Positions 8,696-17,230 of a stretch of DNA of 64,000 bases are shown piece after piece. The translations under genes were made by a program, and so were the position numbers. How positions within the stretch are numbered: position 1 is the first letter of the stretch; every line of letters starts with the position of its first letter. The notes under the pieces are model-generated. The model ran no database searches, had not been told where the DNA came from, and saw only the letters and a program-made list of their open reading frames with translations. Origin of the DNA: Streptomyces sp. NBC_01478 (GTDB lineage: Bacteria; Actinomycetota; Actinomycetes; Streptomycetales; Streptomycetaceae); contig NZ_CP109444.1 of assembly GCF_036227225.1 (NCBI RefSeq), forward strand, positions 11,327,501 to 11,391,500. The letters run 5' to 3'.

Positions 8696-9709
8696 ATGCG
8701 GATGAGCGTGGTGGACGTGGGGTCGAACACGGTTCGGCTCGTGGTGGCGGACCTGGTGGACGGCGTACCCCTCCCCGTGCACACGGCGAAGTGGAAGCTG
8801 CGGCTCTCCGAGCGTGTCGGGCAGCCGTACGGAGAGATCCCCGAGGACTCCGTACGCCACCTCGTGAAGGCGGTGTCCGCCGCCGCGGAGACCGCCCGGC
8901 GATGGGGCGCCGCAGGGCCACTCGCCTTTGCCACGGCGGTCGTTCGCGGCGCGCCGAACCGGCTCGACGTGCTGCGCACGGTGCGTGCCGAGACCGGCGT
9001 ACGGCTGTGCACGCTGCCGGGAGAGGTGGAGGGCGAGCTGACGTTCCTCGGCGCCCGGCGCTGGATGGGCTGGCGCGCGGGGCCGCTGGCCCTGTTCGAC
9101 ATCGGCGGCGGTACCTTCGAAGTCGCCTTCGGGCGGGGCCGGTTGCCCGATTTCGTGGCATCGCTGCCGCTCGGCGCGGGCCGGCTGACCCGGGACTTCC
9201 TCGACGGCCAGGGCCCGCCGCCCGAGCGCGCGGTCAAGGCGCTGCGTCGTGAGGCACGGCACCAACTGCGGGACGTGGCCGCACGGATCCGCTGGGAAGG
9301 GCCCCGGACCACGGTCGTGACGTCCCGTACCTTTCAGCAACTGGCCCGGCTCTGCGGCGCTGCTCCCGGACGCCAAGGTCCCTTTGTGGAAAGGCGGTTG
9401 GCGCGGTCGGAACTGCGCGCGGGCCTCGACCGGCTGGCCGCCCTCGAGGCCTCCGAGCGGGCCCTGCTCCCCGGTGTCTCGGCGCCACGGGCCGCGCAGA
9501 GCCTGGCCGGAGCCGTCGTCGGGCACACGGTCATGAAGCTCACGGGCATCAAGACCGTCACCGTCTGCCCCTGGGGCATCCGTGAAGGAGTGCTGTTGCG
9601 GTACGTCGAGGACGGCGGGTCCTGGTGGACGGAGATGACACGGCACAGCGACGACGCCGTAGCCGCGAGAGCGGTCGCCCTGCGTATCGCCCCGGTTCCG
9701 GGGAGTTGA
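8696..9709 (+). CDS. Ppx/GppA-family phosphatase (exopolyphosphatase-like)
   Basis: A 337-residue protein of the sugar kinase/Hsp70 ATPase fold. The N-terminal phosphate-1 motif VVDVGSNTVRLVVADL and the second phosphate motif LFDIGGGTFEVAFGRG (near residue 137) are intact. It probably hydrolyses polyphosphate or pppGpp and so touches the stringent/phosphate response. It is divergent from the ECF41 operon, with a 141-nt shared upstream region. Length matches the two-domain actinobacterial Ppx forms (about 310-340), which lack the C-terminal HD domain of E. coli Ppx. Confidence 0.88.
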   Translation: MRMSVVDVGSNTVRLVVADLVDGVPLPVHTAKWKLRLSERVGQPYGEIPEDSVRHLVKAVSAAAETARRWGAAGPLAFATAVVRGAPNRLDVLRTVRAETGVRLCTLPGEVEGELTFLGARRWMGWRAGPLALFDIGGGTFEVAFGRGRLPDFVASLPLGAGRLTRDFLDGQGPPPERAVKALRREARHQLRDVAARIRWEGPRTTVVTSRTFQQLARLCGAAPGRQGPFVERRLARSELRAGLDRLAALEASERALLPGVSAPRAAQSLAGAVVGHTVMKLTGIKTVTVCPWGIREGVLLRYVEDGGSWWTEMTRHSDDAVAARAVALRIAPVPGS

Positions 9710-9845
9710 TCCCGGCATCGCCATCGCGCTGGACCAGTCGTCCGACGACGAGGTCATCGTCGTCGACGTACCCTCAACAACGCGGAGCGCAGGGCCTGTT
9801 GAGCGATTCCGCTTCCGGTCGGGGCGAGGGCGTACGGACGTCCCG

Positions 9846-9859
9846 GCATACCGGTATGC
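9846..9859. promoter_or_regulatory. perfect 14-bp palindrome, candidate operator
   Basis: GCATACCGGTATGC is a perfect palindrome 71 nt upstream of the phosphatase/kinase/regulator operon start at 9931. Its right half overlaps a -10-like TATGCT (9855-9860). This would suit a repressor site; the regulator is unknown, though two MarR genes lie 4-7 kb downstream. Confidence 0.4.
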
Positions 9860-9930
9860 TCTCGACTGTTGTCTGACGGCAACTATGTCGCAAGGGTCGC
9901 GGGAGACCGTCCGGTGGGGAGGGCAGGGCC

Positions 9931-11157
9931 ATGGTGGTGCCACAGCCGCGGGCCGACGACCTGCTGTCGGTGGGTGGCGAAGAGGCCGGTCCGGAAACCT
10001 GGGTGGCCTGGCAGCCCGCCGTCCTGCTGGTCGAGGACGACGCGGGTGACGCGCTGCTGGTGGAGGAACTGGTCGCCGACAGCGCGCTGAAGATACGGCT
10101 GCAGTGGGTGCGGTCGATGGCCGAGGCCGCCGAGGTGCTCGCCGCCGACGTGCCGGACTGTGTCCTGCTCGACCTGCACCTGCCGGACGCGCAAGGGCTC
10201 GAGGCGCTCTCCCGGGTACGCGCGGGCGCCGAGCGGGCGGCTGTCGTGGTCCTCACCGGCCTCGCCGAGGAGGAGACCGGACTGGCCGCCGTCGCCGCCG
10301 GCGCGCAGGACTACCTGATCAAGGGCCGGGTCGAGCCGGGACTGTTCGGACGGGCCGTGCGCTACGCGATCCAGCGCAAGCAGGCCGAGCGGGCGGCCGT
10401 CGCGCTGCAGGCCAGCCGTATGCAGGCGCAGGAGAACGCCCGCCTGGAGCGGGGCCTGCTGCCCAGACCCCTGCTGCGCGGCGAGGGCGTGGAGGCGGTG
10501 ACCCGCTACCGCCCCGGGCGCGCGCAGGCCCTGCTCGGCGGCGACTTCTACGACATCGTGCAGAGCGTCGACGGCACCGTCCACGCGGTGGTCGGCGACG
10601 TTTCCGGACACGGTCCGGACGAGGCCGCCCTCGGCGTGGCCCTGCGGATCGCCTGGCGCACGCTGGTGCTCAGCGGTGTCACGGGCGCCGAACAGGTGGC
10701 CCGGCTGGAGGAACTCCTGGTCGCCGAGCGCGCTCGGAGCGAGGTCTTCGCGACCCTCGTCAGCCTGTCCGCCGCGCCCGGGGAGCGTACGGCCCGGGTG
10801 GTGCGCGCCGGGCACCACGGACTGCTGATGCGCGACGGCGGCGGCATGGAATGGGTCGAGGTGTCCGGCGGTCCGGCGCTGGGCGTGGTGCCCGGCCACG
10901 CGGACTGGCCGGTCGAGGAACTGGCCGTACCGGAGCACGCGGCCGTGGTGCTGTTCACCGACGGCCTGTTCGAGGGGCATGTCGGGCGGGGTTCGGAGCG
11001 GCTCGGGGAGGACGGGCTGCTGCGGCTCGCGCGGGAGCGGGCCGCGCTGGCTCCGGAGCCGTTCGTCGACGAACTGATCGCCTGCGCCGAGAGCCTGGCC
11101 GAGGCGCAGGGCGGCCTGGCCGACGACGTGGCCGTGATGCACCTGCGCTGGACATGA
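9931..11157 (+). CDS. response-regulator receiver fused to PP2C (SpoIIE/RsbU-type) phosphatase
   Basis: A 408-residue fusion. Residues about 30-150 form a receiver domain (VLLVEDDAGD acidic pocket, CVLLDLHLPD phospho-Asp, VVLTGLA, YLIKGR with the conserved Lys). A helical linker leads to a SpoIIE-type PP2C domain with metal motifs LLGGDFYDIV, VVGDVSGHGPDEAA, LFTDGLFEG and ADDVAVMHL, all intact, so it should be an active Ser/Thr phosphatase switched by phosphorylation. It is the first gene of a three-gene unit with a sensor kinase and a stand-alone response regulator. RsbU-like enzymes usually dephosphorylate an anti-sigma antagonist; no such STAS gene is in the window. Confidence 0.92.
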   Translation: MVVPQPRADDLLSVGGEEAGPETWVAWQPAVLLVEDDAGDALLVEELVADSALKIRLQWVRSMAEAAEVLAADVPDCVLLDLHLPDAQGLEALSRVRAGAERAAVVVLTGLAEEETGLAAVAAGAQDYLIKGRVEPGLFGRAVRYAIQRKQAERAAVALQASRMQAQENARLERGLLPRPLLRGEGVEAVTRYRPGRAQALLGGDFYDIVQSVDGTVHAVVGDVSGHGPDEAALGVALRIAWRTLVLSGVTGAEQVARLEELLVAERARSEVFATLVSLSAAPGERTARVVRAGHHGLLMRDGGGMEWVEVSGGPALGVVPGHADWPVEELAVPEHAAVVLFTDGLFEGHVGRGSERLGEDGLLRLARERAALAPEPFVDELIACAESLAEAQGGLADDVAVMHLRWT

Positions 11158-11173
11158 AGGGCCGGCCCCGGAC

Positions 11174-12925
11174 GTGATTCACCGCGCCGGAAATGAGCAG
11201 GTGGGACGAGAGGATGTCGAGGCGGGACGAACGGTGACGGGACGAACGATGAGGGACATGGCGGGCGGCACAGGGATCGGGCGCCGGTTGACGGTGCAGG
11301 GATGGTTCTTCCTGGCGCTGTCGCTCATGGTGCTGCTGGTGGTGATCGGCACCGCGATCGGCGCCAGCCTGCTCAGCCGGACGGCCACCGTCACCGACGA
11401 TCTGCTCCAGCGCGTCCAGCCCGCCCAGACGGAGGCGTACCGACTGCAGGCCGCCCTGGTCAACCAGGAGACCGGCGTCCGCGGCTACGCGATCGCCGCC
11501 GACCGGCAGTTCCTCACCCCCTACACCGGCGGCAAGCAGGACGAGGCCCGCTCGGCGGCGCGGCTGCGCGCACAGCTCCGGGACCGGCCCGAACTCCTCG
11601 CGGATCTGCGGGCGGTGGAGCGCGGGGCGGCCGCCTGGCGACAGGACTACGCCGAGCCCCTCGCCGCCGCCGTCAGCCCCGGCCGGCCGGGCGCCGTCGA
11701 CCAGGCCACCGTGGACAGCGGCAAGCACGAGTTCGACCACCTGCGCACCCTGTGGGCGAAGCAGAACGCCGACCTCGCGAAAGCGGTGAAGGAGGGCCGG
11801 GCCCACCTCGCCCACCAGCGGACGGTGCGCGACACCGTCCTGAGCGGCATGGTCGCCGCGTTCCTGCTGACCGGCGTCGCCCTCGCCGTACTCGTACGAC
11901 GGCTGGTGACCCGGCCCCTGGAGGGGCTGAGCAGAGCGTCGGAACGGGTCGCGGCGGGCGACTTCGCGCACCGCATCACCGGGGAGGGCCCGGCCGACCT
12001 CACCGCGGTGTCCGGAGCCGTCGAGGGCATGCGCAGACGGATCGTCGCCGAACTCGACGCCTCCCGCGAAAAGGAGGAGGTACTGGGCCGACAGGCCGCC
12101 GAGTTGGACGCCCAGGCCGTGGAACTGCGCCGGTCCAACGCCGAGTTGGAGCAGTTCGCCTACGTCGCCTCGCACGATCTGCAGGAGCCGCTGCGCAAGG
12201 TCGCCTCGTTCTGCCAGCTCCTGGAGAAACGCTACGGCGACCAACTGGACGCTCGCGGCCAGCAGTACATCGACTTCGCCGTCGACGGTGCCAAACGCAT
12301 GCAGGTCCTCATCAACGACCTGCTCACCTTCTCCCGCGTCGGGCGCCTCGACGACACCCGGGAGCGGGTCGGTCTCGGCCCCGCGCTGGACAAGGCGCTG
12401 CGGAACCTCGCGACGGCCGTCGAGGAGTCGGACGCCCGGATCGACCGACCCGAGGCCATGCCCGAGATCGTCGGCGACCCGACGCTGCTGACGATGCTCT
12501 GGCAGAACCTCGTCGGCAACGCCCTGAAGTTCCGCCACCCCGACCGCACCCCGCACGTCTCCGTCACCTGCGACCCCGACCCCGAGAACCCCGGCATGTG
12601 GCGCCTGAGCGTCACCGACAACGGCATCGGCATCCCCGAGGAGTTCAAGGACAAGGTCTTCGTCATCTTCCAACGGCTGCACAGCCGCGACGCCTACGGC
12701 GGCACCGGCATCGGACTCGCCCTCTGCAAGAAGATCGTCGAACACCACGGCGGCCGGATCTGGATCGACACCGAGGCAGGCGAGGGCGTCCGCTTCTGCT
12801 TCACGCTCCCCTCCGCCGAGGAGACCGCGGAAGCCACCGAAACCACGGAACCGACCGAGACCACGGAAACCGCCGAACCCGCTGAAGCCACTGAAATCAC
12901 CGACGACGAGAAGGCCCTGACATGA
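11174..12925 (+). CDS. sensor histidine kinase (CHASE3-like, HAMP, HisKA, HATPase)
   Basis: A membrane kinase of up to 583 residues. A first membrane helix (FFLALSLMVLLVVIGTAIGA) is followed by a roughly 150-residue extracytoplasmic helical region with NQETGVRGYAIA, typical of CHASE3 domains. Then come a second helix, HAMP (RLVTRPLEGLSRASERVAAG), a HisKA box with EQFAYVASHDLQEPLRKV and an ATPase domain (N-box WQNLVGNALKF, G-boxes DNGIGIPEEF and GGTGIGLALC). The tail is a low-complexity Glu/Thr repeat. It resembles phytochrome-type kinases that pair with Rcp1-like regulators, and the next gene is exactly that, with an ATGA overlap. The start is uncertain: GTG 11174 or the in-frame ATG at 11249. 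Confidence 0.92.
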   Translation: MIHRAGNEQVGREDVEAGRTVTGRTMRDMAGGTGIGRRLTVQGWFFLALSLMVLLVVIGTAIGASLLSRTATVTDDLLQRVQPAQTEAYRLQAALVNQETGVRGYAIAADRQFLTPYTGGKQDEARSAARLRAQLRDRPELLADLRAVERGAAAWRQDYAEPLAAAVSPGRPGAVDQATVDSGKHEFDHLRTLWAKQNADLAKAVKEGRAHLAHQRTVRDTVLSGMVAAFLLTGVALAVLVRRLVTRPLEGLSRASERVAAGDFAHRITGEGPADLTAVSGAVEGMRRRIVAELDASREKEEVLGRQAAELDAQAVELRRSNAELEQFAYVASHDLQEPLRKVASFCQLLEKRYGDQLDARGQQYIDFAVDGAKRMQVLINDLLTFSRVGRLDDTRERVGLGPALDKALRNLATAVEESDARIDRPEAMPEIVGDPTLLTMLWQNLVGNALKFRHPDRTPHVSVTCDPDPENPGMWRLSVTDNGIGIPEEFKDKVFVIFQRLHSRDAYGGTGIGLALCKKIVEHHGGRIWIDTEAGEGVRFCFTLPSAEETAEATETTEPTETTETAEPAEATEITDDEKALT

Positions 12926-13371
12926 CCCTCCCTGACGCGACCCCGATCGACGTGCTCCTGGTGGAGGACGATCCGGGCGACGAACTGATGACCCGGGAAG
13001 CCTTCGAGGACAACAAGATCGGCAACACCCTCCACGTCGTCCGGGACGGCGAGGAGGCCCTCGACTTCCTCTACAAGCGCGGCGAGCACACCGAAGCCCC
13101 CCAGCCCGACCTAATCCTTCTCGACCTCAACCTCCCGAAGTACGACGGCCGCCAGGTCCTGGAGAAGATCAAGTCCGACCCCGAGCTGGCGCACATCCCC
13201 GTGGTCGTCCTGACCACCTCGTCGGCCGAGGAGGACATTCTGCGCAGCTACAAACTGCACGCCAACGCCTATGTGACCAAGCCGGTCGACCTCGACCAGT
13301 TCATCGCCGCGGTCCGGCAGATCGACGACTTCTTCGTCCAGGTGGTCCGGCTGCCCCACCGCTTCGGTTGA
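12922..13371 (+). CDS. single-domain response regulator (Rcp1/CheY-like)
   Basis: A 149-residue receiver with no output domain. The acidic pair is in LLVEDDPGDELM, the phospho-Asp in LILLDLNLPKYDGR, the Thr/Ser in VVVLTTSS and the Lys in NAYVTKPVD. It overlaps the kinase gene by four bases (ATGA), so the pair should be translated together. It probably relays phosphate from the kinase to the receiver-PP2C fusion encoded first in the operon (inference). Confidence 0.92.
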   Translation: MTLPDATPIDVLLVEDDPGDELMTREAFEDNKIGNTLHVVRDGEEALDFLYKRGEHTEAPQPDLILLDLNLPKYDGRQVLEKIKSDPELAHIPVVVLTTSSAEEDILRSYKLHANAYVTKPVDLDQFIAAVRQIDDFFVQVVRLPHRFG

Positions 13372-13465
13372 GCCGCCGCGCCCGCTTGGGTGCCGGAATC
13401 TCGGGTAGGCCAACCGCATGAGCAGCGAATCACCACACTGCCGACTTCCCTGAGGTGTCGAGGTC

Positions 13466-13954
13466 GTGGCAGCGCACGGGGAAGCGGGCCGGATACCGGC
13501 GCGGGCGGACGGCACGGACGCCGTCGCGGGCCGGATCGCCGATGCCGTGGACGGTCTGGCCGACCTGTGGACCACGGCGGCGACCGAGGCGTCCGTACGA
13601 CTCTCCCCGCATCAACTGCGCGCCCTGCACGCCCTGGAGGCCACACCGGGCGCGAACCTGACCATGCTGGCGGACCGACTGGAGGCCGGGCTGCCCACGG
13701 TGAGCAGACTGTGCGACCGGCTGGAGGCGGCCGGGCTGCTGCTCCGGGAGGCCGCGGCGCACAACCGCAGGGAGATCCAACTGCGGCTCACCGCGCACGG
13801 CCGGGACGTCCTCGCGGAGGTCGCCGAACTCAGGTCCCGGGCGCTGACCGAGGTCGTACGCGGTATGGAACCGGACGACCGCGCGGCCCTGGAGCGCGGC
13901 CTGCGGGCGTTCGTCGCGGCGCGACGGCAGCGGCCGTCCGCCGAGGGCGGATGA
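13466..13954 (+). CDS. MarR-family transcriptional regulator
   Basis: A 162-residue winged-helix protein. The recognition helix region is TMLADRLEAGLPTVSRLCDR, followed by the wing (HNRREIQLRLTAHG). It starts at GTG 13466. It converges on the SpoIIE gene so tightly that the two stop codons abut (13954/13955). The same MarR plus SpoIIE-phosphatase pair occurs again at 15214-17010. The ligand is unknown. Confidence 0.85.
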   Translation: MAAHGEAGRIPARADGTDAVAGRIADAVDGLADLWTTAATEASVRLSPHQLRALHALEATPGANLTMLADRLEAGLPTVSRLCDRLEAAGLLLREAAAHNRREIQLRLTAHGRDVLAEVAELRSRALTEVVRGMEPDDRAALERGLRAFVAARRQRPSAEGG

Positions 13955-15139
13955 TCACGGCGTCGCGGGTTCGCGCCCGTTCCAGTCCAGGCAGACCACG
14001 GCGGCGTCTGCGGTCAGGTCCGTGCTGCCGAAGTGCTCGGACAGCCGCGCCACCACCGAGCGCGCGACCTCCTGCGGAGCCTGTGCCGGCCTCGCGTCGA
14101 GGGCCCGGCGCAGCGCCTCCTCACCGAACGGGGCGCCCCCCGGAGAGCGGGCCCCGTGGACGCCGGTGCTCACCGCCACGAGCCGGTCGCCGGGCCGTAC
14201 GCTGAAGATCTGCTCCTCGTAGGCGGTCTCCTCGAACATGCCGAGCGGGAGCTGTGCCTCCAGCTCGATGTGCTTCACCGTGTCGCCGCGCCGACGGTAG
14301 AGCCGGGGCGAGCCCGCGTCGACGGCCTGCACGGTGCCCGTCGCGAGGTCGAAGCGGAGCAGCAGGGTCGAGGCGTACACCTTGCCGCCGAACTGGGCGT
14401 AGACGGCCTGGTCGGCCAGCCGGGCCTGGTCCGCGAGGCCGAGGCCGGCCCGGCGGGCGTTGCGCAGGGCGCCCACCGTGACGCTGGTGAGCAGCGAGGC
14501 GTCGATGCCCCGGCCCATGCCGTCGGTCACCGTCACGGTCAGCCGGCTGCCGTCGGTGCTCCAGTCGAAGTTGTCGCCGCCGACGGTGTACGCGGGCTCC
14601 AGATGGGCGCCGATCACGAACTCCGGGCGATCGCAGCCGCGTCCCGGCAGGAGCTGCCACTGCATCTCGGCGGCGAGCGTGAGACGCCGGCTTCGGCGGG
14701 CCAGGAGGTAGAGGTCGGTGTCGCGTTCCGCCGTGCCGATCTCGTGGCCCAGCGCGGTGGCGAACTCGGCGAGCCCGCGCACGCCGGCCGGGTCGGTGCC
14801 GGCGGCGGGCAGTCGGGCGGAGAGGACACCGAGCCGGTCGCCGCGCACGGTGACCGGGACGTGCACGGTGCCCGTCCCGTCCGCCGACGGTTCGACGACG
14901 GGCGTCTGCGCGGTGAACGCCCGTCCCGCCGGGCCGTCGTAGGCGGACAGCGGTTCGTCGGCGCCCGGCAGCGGGGCGACCGGACGCAGTACTCGCAGGC
15001 CGTAGTCGGCGAGGAGGAGGGTGACCTCCCGGGCTCCGGCGCGGTCACCGAGCAGGCGGCGGGCCGTCTCCACCAGAGCGTTGGGCGGGGCCGACCGCAA
15101 CTCGCTCTCCACGGAGGGGAGCGGCTCAGAGGTGCTCAC
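13955..15139 (-). CDS. SpoIIE/PP2C-type phosphatase with N-terminal GAF-like region, motifs partly degenerate
   Basis: About 394 residues; GTG at 15139 has GGAAGG 9 nt upstream. The N-terminal 150 residues look GAF-like, then the PP2C domain begins at RRLTLAAEMQWQLLPGR. Motifs are VGGDNFDW, VTDGMGRGIDASLL, VSTGVHGAR and LTADAAVVCLDW. The third usually reads TDG; here the metal-binding Asp is missing (STG), so activity may be weakened or lost. The neighbouring paralogue (15214-16377) keeps this Asp. It probably acts in the same signalling network as the two MarR proteins and the kinase operon. Confidence 0.85.
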   Translation of the reverse strand: MSTSEPLPSVESELRSAPPNALVETARRLLGDRAGAREVTLLLADYGLRVLRPVAPLPGADEPLSAYDGPAGRAFTAQTPVVEPSADGTGTVHVPVTVRGDRLGVLSARLPAAGTDPAGVRGLAEFATALGHEIGTAERDTDLYLLARRSRRLTLAAEMQWQLLPGRGCDRPEFVIGAHLEPAYTVGGDNFDWSTDGSRLTVTVTDGMGRGIDASLLTSVTVGALRNARRAGLGLADQARLADQAVYAQFGGKVYASTLLLRFDLATGTVQAVDAGSPRLYRRRGDTVKHIELEAQLPLGMFEETAYEEQIFSVRPGDRLVAVSTGVHGARSPGGAPFGEEALRRALDARPAQAPQEVARSVVARLSEHFGSTDLTADAAVVCLDWNGREPATP

Positions 15140-15213
15140 GGCGTTCACCCTTCCGGCTCAGTGTCTTCACACTAGCGTCACGCCGCTGGGTGCGGGGTAC
15201 GACGGGGCGCACC

Positions 15214-16377
15214 TCACCGCCCCCGCCAGTCCAGGCACACCACCAAGGCGTCGTCGTCCGGAGTCGGCGTACCGCGATGGCCGGTCAGTTCACGCAGCAC
15301 GGCTCGTGGCACCTCGGCGGCGGGCAGCAGCCGCGTGTGCTGGATCGCCCGCGCCAGCGCCGAGTCCCCGTAGGCCTCGCCCTTGGGGGAGGCGACGGCG
15401 TACACCCCGTCGCTGACGAAGAGGAGCCGGTCCCCGGGCTCGACCAGGAAGTCCTGCTCGACGTAGTCGGTCTCCTCGAACATGCCCAGCGGCAACTGCG
15501 CCTCGAACGCGATCCGTTCCACCACCCCGTCGCGCAGCCGCAGCGTCTGCGGCGATCCCGCGTCCACCACCCGCGCCCGCCCGGTGGTGAGGTCGAAGTC
15601 GAACATCAACACGGACATATGGCTACGGCCCCGGTAGTGCGCGTACACGGCCTGGTCCGCGAGGGCCGCCTGGTCGCCGAGCGGGATGCCCGCCCGGCGT
15701 GCGTTGCGCAGGGCGTTGACCACGAGGTTCGTCAGGAGCGATGCCTCTATGCCCTCGCCCATGCCGTTCGAGACGTAGAGCGTGAGGTGGTCGGCCGTGG
15801 CGGACCAGTCGAAGTTGTCGCCGTGGATCGCGTACGCGGGCTCCAACTGCGCGCCCAGGTCGAACTCGGAGCGGGAGCACGAGCGGCCGGGCAGCAACTG
15901 CCACTGCATCTCCGCCGCGAGGGTGAGCCGGTCCTTGCGCCGGGCCCGCAGATACAGGTCGGTGTCGCGCTCGGCGACCAGCACCTCGTGCCCCAACACC
16001 TCGGCCAGCTCGGTCAGCTCGGGCAGACAGTCGCGTGCGTGGTCGCCGCCGGGCAGCGTCACCGAGAGCACGCCGAGCCGGTCCCCGCGCACGCTGATCG
16101 GCAGATGGACGCGCACGCTGCCGTCGCCGAAGTTGCCCTCCACGAACGGTTCCTGGGCTCCGAAGGCGCGGCCCGCCGGGGTGTTGTGCACGGAGAACGG
16201 CGGCAAGGTGTGCGGCAGGTCGGTCACGGGCTGCAGCACGGTCAGGCTGTAGTCGGCCACGAGCAGGTCCACGGAGTCCGCCGCGTACCGCAGGCCCAGC
16301 TCCCGGCCGACGACGTCGGGCAGTTCGTGGGGAGCCGCCGTGCGCAGCGCCCGCTCGACAGCCATGAATCTGTTCAC
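15214..16377 (-). CDS. SpoIIE/PP2C-type phosphatase, paralogue of the preceding gene
   Basis: A 387-residue protein collinear with its neighbour, from the GAF-like N-terminus (LLVADYSLTVLQPVTDLP) to the PP2C domain (RLTLAAEMQWQLLPGRSC, HGDNFDW, VSNGMGEGIEASLL, FVSDGVYAVAS, DDDALVVCLDW). It keeps the Asp of the SDG motif, but the second motif reads SNGMG where Asp is usual. It lies 74 nt upstream of its paralogue on the same strand, so they could be co-transcribed. It is divergent from the second MarR gene, whose product is a plausible regulator. Confidence 0.85.
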   Translation of the reverse strand: MNRFMAVERALRTAAPHELPDVVGRELGLRYAADSVDLLVADYSLTVLQPVTDLPHTLPPFSVHNTPAGRAFGAQEPFVEGNFGDGSVRVHLPISVRGDRLGVLSVTLPGGDHARDCLPELTELAEVLGHEVLVAERDTDLYLRARRKDRLTLAAEMQWQLLPGRSCSRSEFDLGAQLEPAYAIHGDNFDWSATADHLTLYVSNGMGEGIEASLLTNLVVNALRNARRAGIPLGDQAALADQAVYAHYRGRSHMSVLMFDFDLTTGRARVVDAGSPQTLRLRDGVVERIAFEAQLPLGMFEETDYVEQDFLVEPGDRLLFVSDGVYAVASPKGEAYGDSALARAIQHTRLLPAAEVPRAVLRELTGHRGTPTPDDDALVVCLDWRGR

Positions 16378-16524
16378 GATCGTAGGTATGCCAATCTCTC
16401 GCCGGGGGCAAGCGCTGCCCGCTCTGCGGTGGGCCGTACGGCCCCGTCGTCGCGTGTCGTCTCGTCCATCGGTGTCCGTCGCGCGTGCCTAGTAGGCTGG
16501 GGCCGTCCCTGTGCCTGCGAGAGT

Positions 16525-17010
16525 GTGACCGTGACGTCCTTCCACCCCCGCCCCGAACCCGCCGAGGTCGCGCGCGTCACCTCCACGGCCGCGGAACTAC
16601 TGGAAGTCCTGTGGGGGCGCGCCTCGACGGCGCCCGCGTCCGCCTCGCAACTGCGGGTCCTGTTCATCCTGGAACACCACGAGGGCATCAACCTGCGCAC
16701 CCTCGCCGACCACCTCGCCTCGACCCCGCCCTCGACCAGCCGGCTGTGCGACCGTCTGCAGGCCGCCGGTTTCGTCGACCGCGAGGTGAGCCCCACGGAC
16801 CGGCGCGAGGTGCGCCTGTACCTCAGCAGCCTGGGGCGGTCCTTCCTTTCGGACCTGCGGGCCCGGCGCGAGGAGGCGCTCGGTGCGGTGCTGGCGCAGA
16901 TGCCGGCCGCCGGGCGCAACGCGCTGCTGACCGGCCTGGAGGCGTTCTGCGCGGTGGCGTCGGCGCAGATACACGACCACGACGAGTCCTCCGGCAGCCG
17001 TACCGCCTGA
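16525..17010 (+). CDS. MarR-family transcriptional regulator, second copy
   Basis: About 161 residues; GTG at 16525 or 16531. The winged helix shows RTLADHLASTPPSTSRLCDR and TDRREVRLYLSSLGRSFL, aligning residue for residue with the MarR at 13466 (shared SRLCDRL.AAG). It is divergent from a SpoIIE phosphatase across a 147-nt gap. Together with the other pair the layout is MarR, phosphatase, phosphatase, MarR, as if a MarR-phosphatase module had been duplicated with one MarR displaced. Confidence 0.82.
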   Translation: MTVTSFHPRPEPAEVARVTSTAAELLEVLWGRASTAPASASQLRVLFILEHHEGINLRTLADHLASTPPSTSRLCDRLQAAGFVDREVSPTDRREVRLYLSSLGRSFLSDLRARREEALGAVLAQMPAAGRNALLTGLEAFCAVASAQIHDHDESSGSRTA

Positions 17011-17198
17011 CCGGTCCGCCCGACGACCGACCGCTCGGCGGCCGCCCGTTGTTCGTGGCCGGCGCACGGAGTGGCCCCCGCCGACCGGGACATCCCAGAT
17101 CCTTCCCCCTGCTGCGACGACACCCGATACTTTCTTGCCTCATGGCCATAGTTGTCAAACGGCAAGTGTTACGGGTGCCGACGCCGACGAGCGGTCGA

Positions 17199-17215
17199 GC
17201 GGGGGAAGTCCGGTG
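17199..17215 (+). other. possible fragment of a second cobalamin riboswitch
   Basis: GCGGGGGAAGTCCGGTG is identical to positions 5807-5823 inside the riboswitch described above. Homology stops right after it, next to the dps stop codon. It may be a truncated riboswitch left by rearrangement, or chance in GC-rich DNA. The whole 17011-17230 spacer otherwise shows no gene. Confidence 0.25.
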
Positions 17216-17230
17216 CAGGTGACGGACCGG

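Noticed and set aside
9710..9800. Coding-like stretch (IALDQSSDDEVIVVDV) after the Ppx gene
   Set aside because: No start codon with ribosome site, no family match, frame soon turns low quality.
8654..9943. 429-codon minus-strand frame
   Set aside because: Antisense to the Ppx/GppA gene, which has intact phosphate-binding motifs.
10955..12748. 597-codon minus-strand frame
   Set aside because: Antisense to the sensor kinase, Asp/Val/Gly-rich composition only, no motif.
12820..12900. Short Glu/Thr-coding repeats in the kinase tail as a DNA repeat
   Set aside because: Simple low-complexity codons (GAA/GAG, ACC/ACG) inside a coding frame, not an independent repeat element.
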